From SHLQ01 sp051011575 (GTDB lineage Bacteria; Actinomycetota; Acidimicrobiia; Acidimicrobiales; SHLQ01), in NCBI GenBank assembly GCA_051011575.1, contig JBPCTR010000285.1, positions 1-52,286 on the forward strand: DNA of 52,286 nt, given 5' to 3'. Within the stretch, counting starts at the first letter, position 1. The number at the start of each line of letters is the position of its first letter. The notes beneath the pieces were generated by a model, which worked only from the letters and a program-made list of their open reading frames with translations, was not told the origin of the DNA and searched no databases. This document shows positions 46,487-52,286 of this stretch, one piece after another. Position numbers and translations under genes: made by a program.

Positions 46487-46500
46487 TCACTGCGCAGTGA
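46487..46500. promoter_or_regulatory. Perfect 14-bp palindrome upstream of pafA
   Basis: TCACTGCGCAGTGA equals its own reverse complement. It lies 25 nt before the pafA -10 box, over or just upstream of the expected -35 region, and 32 nt after the HTH gene. A dimeric regulator site is the simplest reading. Confidence 0.45.
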
Positions 46501-46525
46501 CCCCGGCGTGGAGGCCATCGCGGGG

Positions 46526-46531
46526 TACCGT
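46526..46531 (+). promoter_or_regulatory. Putative -10 box of pafA
   Basis: TACCGT ends 8 nt before the pafA ATG with no ribosome site, consistent with a leaderless mRNA. Confidence 0.5.
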
Positions 46532-46539
46532 GTGACCTG

Positions 46540-47898
46540 ATGAAGCGCAGGATCTACGGAGTCGAGAACGAGTACGGCGTCACCTGCACTCTCGAAGGAC
46601 AACGCCGACTGTCGCCCGATGAGGTGGCGCGGTATCTGTTCCGGCGGGTGGTGTCGTGGGGCCGCAGCAGCAACGTGTTCCTGGCCAACGGCGCCCGCCT
46701 GTACCTCGACGTCGGGTCTCATCCCGAGTACGCCACACCCGAATGCGACAACGTGTACGACGTCGTCGTGCACGACAAGGCGGGGGAGCGGATTCTCGAA
46801 CAACTCCTGATCGGCGCCGAGCAGCGCCTGGTCGAAGAGGGCATCCGCGGCGACATCTACCTGTTCAAAAACAACACCGACTCCGCCGGCAACTCCTACG
46901 GCTGCCACGAGAACTATCTGACGAGTCGACGTGACGACTTCGGCTCGTACTCGGAGGTTCTCATCCCGTTCCTCGTCAGCCGCCAGATCTATGCCGGGGC
47001 CGGCAAGGTCCTGCAGACTGCCCGGGGTGCGATGTACTGCGTGAGTCAGCGCGCCGAGCACATCTGGGAGGGCGTGTCGAGCGCGACCACAAGATCACGT
47101 CCGATCATCAACACGCGCGACGAGCCTCACGCCGACGCCGAGCGGTACCGGCGACTACATGTCATCGTGGGCGACTCGAACATGAGCGAGTACACGAGCT
47201 TCCTCAAGATCGGCGCCGCCTCGCTCATGCTCAGGATGCTCGAGGAGCCGAACGTCATCCTTCGAGACATGACCCTGGAGAATCCGATTCGTGCGATCCG
47301 CGAGATCAGCCACGACCCGACGTGTACGCGTCGAGTCCGGCTCGCAAACGGCCGTGAGGCCAGCGCACTCGAGATCCAGTCGGAATACTTCGAAAGAGCG
47401 CTTCGGTTTGCCGATCATCACGAACTCGATCCGCTCGAGAAGCAAGCGCTGCAGATGTGGGAACACTGTCTGACCGCAATCGCGGACGACCCTCTCACCC
47501 TCGACCGCGAGGTCGATTGGGTCATCAAGTACAAGCTTCTCGAGGCATACCGTGAGCGGCACGATCTGTCGCTCGCTGATTCGCGGGTGGCGCTGGTCGA
47601 TCTGCAGTACCACGACATCAACCGACAGCGCAGTCTGTTCTATCGGATGCAACGACGCGGCCTCGTCGAACGGATCTGTGATGATCACGACATCAGCACT
47701 GCCGTCGAGCATCCGCCCCAGACCACACGAGCTCGCTTGCGGGGCGAGTTCATCCGCAAAGCCAAGGAGCGCCGCCGCGACTTCACCGTCGATTGGGTTC
47801 ACCTCAAGCTCAACGATCAGGCCCAACGAACGGTGCTGTGCAAAGACCCGTTCCGCAGCCACGACGAGCGGGTCGACAAGTTGATCGCCTCCCTCTGA
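46540..47898 (+). CDS. pafA: Pup-protein ligase
   Basis: Joins the C-terminal Glu of deamidated Pup to substrate lysines with ATP; glutamine-synthetase fold, paralogous to Dop. The N-terminus MKRRIYGVENEYGVTCTLEG carries metal-binding glutamates; YLDVGSHPEYATPECDN, then NNTDSAGNSYGCHENYL and RPIINTRDEPHADAERYRRL follow. The Dop-specific loop is absent and the 452-residue length is that of PafA. Unlike in many actinobacteria it appears to have a promoter separate from the mpa-prcA run. Confidence 0.96.
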   Translation: MKRRIYGVENEYGVTCTLEGQRRLSPDEVARYLFRRVVSWGRSSNVFLANGARLYLDVGSHPEYATPECDNVYDVVVHDKAGERILEQLLIGAEQRLVEEGIRGDIYLFKNNTDSAGNSYGCHENYLTSRRDDFGSYSEVLIPFLVSRQIYAGAGKVLQTARGAMYCVSQRAEHIWEGVSSATTRSRPIINTRDEPHADAERYRRLHVIVGDSNMSEYTSFLKIGAASLMLRMLEEPNVILRDMTLENPIRAIREISHDPTCTRRVRLANGREASALEIQSEYFERALRFADHHELDPLEKQALQMWEHCLTAIADDPLTLDREVDWVIKYKLLEAYRERHDLSLADSRVALVDLQYHDINRQRSLFYRMQRRGLVERICDDHDISTAVEHPPQTTRARLRGEFIRKAKERRRDFTVDWVHLKLNDQAQRTVLCKDPFRSHDERVDKLIASL

Positions 47899-47915
47899 GG
47901 CCGCGAAGCCCTCAC

Positions 47916-47921
47916 TACACT
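47916..47921 (+). promoter_or_regulatory. Putative -10 box of pafB
   Basis: TACACT ends 7 nt before the pafB GTG start; leaderless spacing. Confidence 0.5.
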
Positions 47922-47928
47922 CACGCAC

Positions 47929-48843
47929 GTGTCGAAACTCGAACGCCTGCTCAAGCTTCTGGCGGCGCTTCTCGACACGCCCGTGCCGCTGACTGCCGAA
48001 GACCTCCGACGCCGGATCGGTGGGTACGCCGAGAAGGACGACGCGTTCCGCCGGGCGTTCGAACGCGACAAGGAAGACCTTCGCAACATGGGCGTCGACA
48101 TTCGGGTCGAGACCGTGCCCGGCATCGATCCGCCAGTCGACGGGTATCGAGTCGACACCGACGACTACGCGGGCCGCGATCCGGGCCTTGATCCCGACGA
48201 ACTCGCCTCCCTTCACCTGGCCGCTGCCCTCGTGAGATTCGACGCGGCAGACGATGCGTTCTGGAAACTCGGGGGCACCGAAGGATCGACAGGTACTCCC
48301 GACGCCATCGCCGTGGTCCCCACGTCCGAAGATGCCTCGACACTTCATGGTGCGATTGGAGAACGACGAACGGCAGCATTCCGGTACCGCGATGTGGATC
48401 GAATTCTCGAGCCGGCCCGCCTGAGCTTTCTTCGGGGGCACTGGTATGTGTCGGGATTCGACCGCGCCCGCGAGGACGAGCGAGTCTTCCGCCTCGACCG
48501 TATCGTCGGTCCAATCGAGCTCGGCGATCCCGATGACTTCGAACCCTCTCCCGCCCGTGGCCCCGAGCTCACTCGGACCTGGGAGCTCGGCGACGGCGCG
48601 CCGATCGTCGCCCGGGTCCGTATCGATACCGGGGAGAGCATCTGGGCACGCGTGCACCTGAGCGAGTCCGAGATCGTCTCGACCGACGCCGACGGATCCG
48701 TCGTGGTGGAACTCAACGTCCGCAATGTCGACGCGTTTCGCGACTGGGTTCTGGGCTTCGTCGACAACGCCGAAGTCCTCGAACCCGTCGAACTTCGGGA
48801 CTCGATCGTCGAATGGCTGCGCACGCTGACAGGTGTCTCGTGA
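47929..48843 (+). CDS. pafB: WYL-domain transcriptional regulator PafB
   Basis: Product of 304 residues with an N-terminal winged helix (KLERLLKLLAALLDTPVPLT, AFERDKEDLRNMGVDI) and a WYL domain (RTAAFRYRDVDRILEPARLS, FLRGHWYVSGFDRAREDERV, FRLDRI). In mycobacteria PafB pairs with PafC as the activator of the LexA-independent DNA-damage response, probably sensing a nucleic-acid ligand through WYL. pafC starts in its stop codon (GTGA), matching their 1:1 use. Confidence 0.93.
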   Translation: MSKLERLLKLLAALLDTPVPLTAEDLRRRIGGYAEKDDAFRRAFERDKEDLRNMGVDIRVETVPGIDPPVDGYRVDTDDYAGRDPGLDPDELASLHLAAALVRFDAADDAFWKLGGTEGSTGTPDAIAVVPTSEDASTLHGAIGERRTAAFRYRDVDRILEPARLSFLRGHWYVSGFDRAREDERVFRLDRIVGPIELGDPDDFEPSPARGPELTRTWELGDGAPIVARVRIDTGESIWARVHLSESEIVSTDADGSVVVELNVRNVDAFRDWVLGFVDNAEVLEPVELRDSIVEWLRTLTGVS

Positions 48844-49820
48844 ACAAGATCGCCGCCACCGACCGCATGGCACGGCTCATTGCAGCGATTCCATGGATCG
48901 TTTCGCAAGACGGTGCAAGCGTCGACGACATTGCGGAACGCTTCGACTATCCGAGAGAGGCACTTCTCGACGACCTCCGGAACGTCGTGTTCTTCGTCGG
49001 CGTGCCCCCCTACACACCAGACACCCTGATCGAGGTTCAGATCGACGATGACATGGTGTGGATCAGGTACGCCGACTGGTTCTCCAAGCCAATGCGGCTT
49101 ACCGGCGCCGAGGCGCTCGCGTTGTTGGCCGCCGGCGAGACCGTGCTCAGCTTCGACCACCAGGACGAGGCCGGACCTCTGGCGAGAGGACTCGCGAAGC
49201 TCCGGCTGGCGTCAGGTGTGAGCAAGGACTCGCTCGACGTGCAACTGGGCGTCGCACCCGAGTCGGTGCTCGCCGATCTCCGTCGAGCCGTTGCCGAAGG
49301 GTTTTGCGTTGATATCGGGTACTACTCGTTCGCTCGCGATCAACGCACGGAGCGCCGCATCGAGCCTCGTCGGTTCTTCTCCGATGACGGAAACTGGTAC
49401 GTGGCTGGACACTGCCACCTCGCGGACGGTGATCGAGTCTTCCGGGTGGATCGCATCGACCATCTCGAGGTCACCGACTTACCGGTCTCGACACACACAG
49501 ACGACCGCGACGGCGATTCGATGTTCTCGATCGACGAGGCGCCGCGGGTGACGCTCGCCGTCCCCACAGATCGCCTGCGGGTCCTCGACCGACTGCCGAT
49601 CGATTCGATGAGTGAGCCCGATGATGGGGTGGTCGTTGTTGTTCTCGCCGCAAGCTCCACCCGCTGGCTGGAACGGCTCCTACTACGCCTCGGACCGGGC
49701 GCGACAGTCACGAACGCCGACCCTGAGATTGGGACGATCGACATCTCGACAGCTGCTTCGCGAGTTCTCGATCGCTACCTCCGCCACGGGTTGAACACCG
49801 ATACGGTGGAACAATCGTGA
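48840..49820 (+). CDS. pafC: WYL-domain transcriptional regulator PafC
   Basis: Partner of PafB, 326 residues, same architecture: N-terminal winged helix (ATDRMARLIAAIPWIVSQDG, VDDIAERFDYPREALLDDL) and WYL domain (VDIGYYSFARDQRTERRIEP, GNWYVAGHCHLADGDRVFRV, then DRIDHLEV). GTG 48840 inside the pafB stop is the best start; the frame is open a little further upstream. lepB starts in its stop codon. Confidence 0.92.
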   Translation: MNKIAATDRMARLIAAIPWIVSQDGASVDDIAERFDYPREALLDDLRNVVFFVGVPPYTPDTLIEVQIDDDMVWIRYADWFSKPMRLTGAEALALLAAGETVLSFDHQDEAGPLARGLAKLRLASGVSKDSLDVQLGVAPESVLADLRRAVAEGFCVDIGYYSFARDQRTERRIEPRRFFSDDGNWYVAGHCHLADGDRVFRVDRIDHLEVTDLPVSTHTDDRDGDSMFSIDEAPRVTLAVPTDRLRVLDRLPIDSMSEPDDGVVVVVLAASSTRWLERLLLRLGPGATVTNADPEIGTIDISTAASRVLDRYLRHGLNTDTVEQS

Positions 49821-50845
49821 CCGACCCGACCGACAAGCCTGACCCAGGTTCCATCGACGATCCCGATTGGATCCGAGGAGTGGTCGCAGAGGCGATTCTT
49901 CGAGCCTCCGACGATGTTGAACCGGCCGCAGCGGTCGAGCCATCCATCGCCGCCGATCCGGCGGCGGTCGTCGATCCGGTACGGGCCGCGGACCCGCTCG
50001 ATCGCCTGCCACGGAATCGCACGATGGGCTCCTCGATGTCGTCCGAGCACCCTTCGTCGGCCACGATGCCCGACCTCGAGCGAGCACTCGATGCCGAGCG
50101 TCGTCGGCCGGTCAATCTCGACGCGCCGGTCATGTCGGGCGCCCCCCGTTCGGAGCGGGTCCGGGCCAACGGCCTTCCGCCCGACGACCTCATGGAGGAG
50201 GAGGCCGCCACCACCGAGGGTTTCCGCTCGAGCGACATCAGAACCGTGCTCGAATGGCTCGCCGTCATCGTGTCGGCACTCGTCGTCGCACTCGTGATCA
50301 AGGCGTTCGTTCTCCAGGCGTTCTGGATCCCCTCGGTGTCGATGGAGACCACGGTGAACAAGGGCGACCGCATCCTCGTGAACAAGGTGAGCTACCGACT
50401 TCACGATGTTCGTCGCGGCGACCTCGTCGTGTTCAAGAAGGTTCCCGGAACACCAGGAGACACCGAGGATCTGATCAAGCGGGCGATCGCGCTGCCCGGT
50501 GAGACGATCGAGGTTCGCTCCGATGGTCGCATCTGGATCTGGGCAGCGGGCGAGACCGCGGCCGACGCACTCCTGCTCGATGAGCCATACCTGGATCCGC
50601 AGAACCAGGCACTGCCAGCGCCTTCCGCCACCGATGCGCTCAGTGCCGACATCTGGGACGAGGCCTGTGTAAACCAACCGCGAACGCCCGGCCGCTGCAC
50701 GCTGGCCGTCGATCAGCTGTTCATGATGGGTGACAACCGGACCCAGTCGTCGGACAGTCGGTTCTTCGGCCCGATCACGGAAGACCTCGTGGTGGGTCGC
50801 GCATTTCTACGGATCTGGCCGCTCGGCGAACTCAGCTCTCTCTGA
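49817..50845 (+). CDS. lepB: Signal peptidase I
   Basis: Membrane serine protease that removes Sec and Tat signal peptides. One transmembrane segment lies at about 145-170 (LAVIVSALVVALVIKAFVLQ). The catalytic Ser175 is in PSVSMETT and the general base Lys221 in IKRAIALPGE; MGDNRTQSSDSRFFG is the family box E. The first ~140 residues are a long, acidic, low-complexity cytoplasmic extension (AAAVEPSIAADPAAVVDP region). GTG 49817 couples it to pafC. Its end overlaps the convergent GDPD gene by 14 nt. Confidence 0.94.
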   Translation: MTDPTDKPDPGSIDDPDWIRGVVAEAILRASDDVEPAAAVEPSIAADPAAVVDPVRAADPLDRLPRNRTMGSSMSSEHPSSATMPDLERALDAERRRPVNLDAPVMSGAPRSERVRANGLPPDDLMEEEAATTEGFRSSDIRTVLEWLAVIVSALVVALVIKAFVLQAFWIPSVSMETTVNKGDRILVNKVSYRLHDVRRGDLVVFKKVPGTPGDTEDLIKRAIALPGETIEVRSDGRIWIWAAGETAADALLLDEPYLDPQNQALPAPSATDALSADIWDEACVNQPRTPGRCTLAVDQLFMMGDNRTQSSDSRFFGPITEDLVVGRAFLRIWPLGELSSL

Positions 50846-51572
50846 CGCCGCCGTCGGCCACTCCGATATGCGCGTCGAGCGCGTCCATCATCAGGTCGAC
50901 GTGATCCGAGTACACCCCATCGAGGCCTATCCGGAACATCTCGGCGAGAAGGTGATCGTGCTGGACATCCCAGCCGAAACACAGTCGTTCGAATCGGTGG
51001 AAGAGGGTTGACATCCCTCCACTCCACTCGTTGTGGCGCAGGTTCACGCCGTCGATACCTGCTTCGGCGAGCTGATGCGCGCGCCGTTCAGGCCCGTGCT
51101 CCATGTGTTTGAGCGCCGTCGAATCGATGAGCCGGACGTGCGCGTCGACCGAGCGCCACTCGGCCAGCATCTCCCAGCTGGGATGACACAGGTGGAGACG
51201 CTGCCTCGTGGTCACGGGGAGGTCGCCCGCCCAGGCGAGAATCGGGAGCATCGCCTCGTCATCCTTCACATCGATCGAGAGGTCGATGTGATCGGGAACC
51301 CGTTCGACCAGCTCAGGAAGTGTGATCAGATCGTCTGAAAGCGCCGCTCGGTCGAGTGAACGAATCGGGCGCCGACGCAGGCCGACCGTGCCGTCGTGGG
51401 TGAGAATCAGCGCGTTGTCGGCAGTGATCCACACATCCGACTCGATTCCGGTCGCTCCGAGCCTGACTGCGAGATCGAAGGCATCAGCAGTGTTCTCCGG
51501 CGCGTGCGCCCGAGCCCCGCGATGGGCGAAACATATGGGTTTTTCAAGCCTCGAAGGCAGCCTCATGCTCAT
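50832..51572 (-). CDS. Glycerophosphodiester phosphodiesterase
   Basis: GDPD-family TIM barrel of 246 residues that hydrolyses glycerophosphodiesters to glycerol 3-phosphate and an alcohol. The signature is FAHRGARAHAPENTADAFD with the catalytic His and Glu, then GIESDVWITADNALILTHDG with the metal Glu/Asp and second His. DLSIDVKDDEA and FGWDVQHDHLLAEMFRIGLD complete the barrel. There is no signal peptide, so it is cytoplasmic (UgpQ-like). ATG 51572 lies 8 nt after a minus-strand TAGAAT box; the alternative ATG 51566 is two codons in. Confidence 0.9.
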   Translation of the reverse strand: MSMRLPSRLEKPICFAHRGARAHAPENTADAFDLAVRLGATGIESDVWITADNALILTHDGTVGLRRRPIRSLDRAALSDDLITLPELVERVPDHIDLSIDVKDDEAMLPILAWAGDLPVTTRQRLHLCHPSWEMLAEWRSVDAHVRLIDSTALKHMEHGPERRAHQLAEAGIDGVNLRHNEWSGGMSTLFHRFERLCFGWDVQHDHLLAEMFRIGLDGVYSDHVDLMMDALDAHIGVADGGVRES

Positions 51573-51580
51573 CGGAGCGC

Positions 51581-51586
51581 ATTCTA
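51581..51586 (-). promoter_or_regulatory. Putative -10 box of the GDPD gene
   Basis: TAGAAT on the minus strand ends 8 nt before the ATG; leaderless arrangement. Confidence 0.5.
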
Positions 51587-51631
51587 GGGACTCGTGACCA
51601 ATGGGTCGGTCGGGGTCAGCACATGGTCGAC

Positions 51632-51654
51632 TTGACCCACTGCCGCTGGGTCGA
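51632..51654. repeat. Inverted repeat in the GDPD / zinc-ribbon intergenic region
   Basis: TTGACCCA and TGGGTCGA arms (one G-U pair as RNA) with a 7-nt loop. It is upstream of both flanking genes, so it is not a terminator. Further GGTC/GACC copies lie at 51598-51628, suggesting clustered protein-binding sites. No promoter box for the plus-strand gene was found here. Confidence 0.35.
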
Positions 51655-51734
51655 AATGGGCCGGTCGCTCCTCAAGAGAAATCAGTCAATCGCCGAAGAA
51701 TCTCCTGTAAGCGAAGTGGAGTGTGAATCGGGAT

Positions 51735-52064
51735 ATGGCAACCATTCGAGCGAGCTGTCCAGATTGCGGAGACGTCGAGCTGACGACCGCTGACGTCAAG
51801 GTCAGGGTCTGCCTCGACGACGACCGGGGTGAGTATCGCTTCACCTGTCCGGTCTGTTCGATGGTGATCGTGAAACCAGCCGAGCACCGGACGATCGATC
51901 TGCTCGTCGCATCCGGCGTTCACATGGACACCTGGACTCTTCCGGCCGAGCTCTTCGAGAGCCGCAGCGGAAGCCAGATCAGTCACGACGACATCCTCGA
52001 CTTTCATCGCATGCTCGAGGACGAAGCAGCGATCGCAGAAGCGCTCGCCGCCATCGACGGCTGA
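51735..52064 (+). CDS. Small zinc-ribbon protein of unknown function
   Basis: Product of 109 residues. The N-terminal half has two CxxC knuckles (ASCPDCGDVEL and FTCPVCSMVIVK) separated by about 26 residues, a zinc-ribbon pattern. The C-terminal half is helical and acidic (ISHDDILDFHRMLEDEAAIA). No catalytic motif is seen, so DNA, RNA or protein binding is most likely. ATG 51735 (MATIRASCPDCGD) is preferred over GTG 51723. It may be a lineage-restricted family. Confidence 0.75.
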   Translation: MATIRASCPDCGDVELTTADVKVRVCLDDDRGEYRFTCPVCSMVIVKPAEHRTIDLLVASGVHMDTWTLPAELFESRSGSQISHDDILDFHRMLEDEAAIAEALAAIDG

Positions 52065-52093
52065 AACCGGGTCATCGCGGCCCGCAGCGGCAC

Positions 52094-52110
52094 GGAGCCC
52101 GGCAGGCTCC
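52094..52110 (+). terminator. Short GC hairpin between the zinc-ribbon and tat genes
   Basis: GGAGCC-CGGCA-GGCTCC, a 6-bp perfect stem with a 5-nt loop, 30 nt after the zinc-ribbon stop and just before the tat promoter box. It lacks a U-tract. Confidence 0.35.
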
Positions 52111-52114
52111 CGAG

Positions 52115-52120
52115 TAGAAT
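52115..52120 (+). promoter_or_regulatory. Putative -10 box of the tat gene
   Basis: TAGAAT ends 6 nt before the ATG at 52127; leaderless arrangement. Confidence 0.55.
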
Positions 52121-52126
52121 CAGCCC

Positions 52127-52286
52127 ATGCTGAACATCGGAGGTGGTGAGGTCCTCGTCATCTTCCTCGTCGCTCTCGTCGTCCTCGGACCAACCAAGTT
52201 GCCCGAGGCCGCCCGCACGGCCGGCAAGGTCATGAGCGAGTTCAAGAAGATCTCGTCGGGGTTCCAGCGTGAGTTCCGGGAGGCGA
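52127..52286 (+). CDS. Twin-arginine translocase TatA/TatB subunit, 5' part
   Basis: The first 53 codons are visible; the gene runs off the window. It has the TatA/TatB layout: a short N-terminal membrane helix (GGGEVLVIFLVALVVLG), the hinge GPTKLPEAARTAGK and an amphipathic helix (VMSEFKKISSGFQREFRE). The Glu in the membrane helix and the PTKLPEAART hinge lean to TatB, but TatA cannot be excluded without the C-terminus. Its position after pafBC matches the usual actinobacterial paf-tat linkage, here interrupted by three genes. Confidence 0.88.
   Translation, partial: MLNIGGGEVLVIFLVALVVLGPTKLPEAARTAGKVMSEFKKISSGFQREFREA

Noticed and set aside
47155..48873. 572-residue open frame on the minus strand opposite pafA and pafB
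   Set aside because: Spans two well-supported plus-strand genes and shows no recognisable motif; typical GC-rich shadow.

Overview
The window is a dense, high-GC stretch of bacterial chromosome with about 50 protein genes, almost all housekeeping. There is no mobile element, CRISPR array, rRNA or tRNA that I could see, and no gap over 300 bp. A complete Pup-proteasome locus (arc/mpa, dop, pup, prcB, prcA, pafA, pafB, pafC), an actinobacterial integration host factor beside gmk, a helicase-degenerate PriA and heavy GTG start usage place it in the Actinomycetota. The gene set and order suggest a deep lineage such as Acidimicrobiia; that last step is inference from memory of gene order.

Layout. 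1-6245: the 3' part of a RelA/SpoT gene, hisS, aspS, pyrE and a secreted zinc-peptidase-like protein. 6300-18647: rarA, a small conserved protein, alaS, ruvX, mltG, aroE, a DUF4388 repeat protein, a minimal prepilin peptidase, aroB, an Xaa-Pro peptidase, efp and nusB. 18640-19982: a GNAT gene and a convergent phzF gene. 20075-29003: a complete pyrimidine operon pyrR-pyrB-pyrC-carA-carB-pyrD-pyrF, preceded by an RNA hairpin whose loop matches the PyrR-binding consensus. 29033-34528: mihF-gmk-rpoZ-coaBC-metK-priA. 34531-40401: a stand-alone molybdopterin oxidoreductase, two minus-strand methyltransferases, then def-fmt-rsmB. 40415-49820: a divergent ferredoxin and the Pup-proteasome locus, with an uncharacterised XRE-type helix-turn-helix gene between prcA and pafA. 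49817-52286: lepB, a minus-strand glycerophosphodiesterase, a small zinc-ribbon protein and the start of a tatA/tatB gene.

How it works together. Most genes are in tightly coupled operons with ATGA/GTGA overlaps. The pyrimidine operon encodes every step of UMP synthesis except OPRT, which is supplied by pyrE at 4400. The Pup locus encodes tagging (Dop, PafA, Pup), unfolding (Arc/Mpa) and degradation (PrcAB), plus the WYL regulators PafBC.

I did not find a convincing wholly new system. The most useful signals are regulatory: a PyrR-binding hairpin just before the pyrR ribosome site; a recurring TANNNT box 6-9 nt upstream of start codons, implying many leaderless mRNAs; a divergent promoter whose two -10 boxes overlap; and a perfect 14-bp palindrome upstream of pafA next to the HTH gene. 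Gene boundaries come from reading frames, overlaps and ribosome-site spacing; family calls come from recognised motifs, not database searches.
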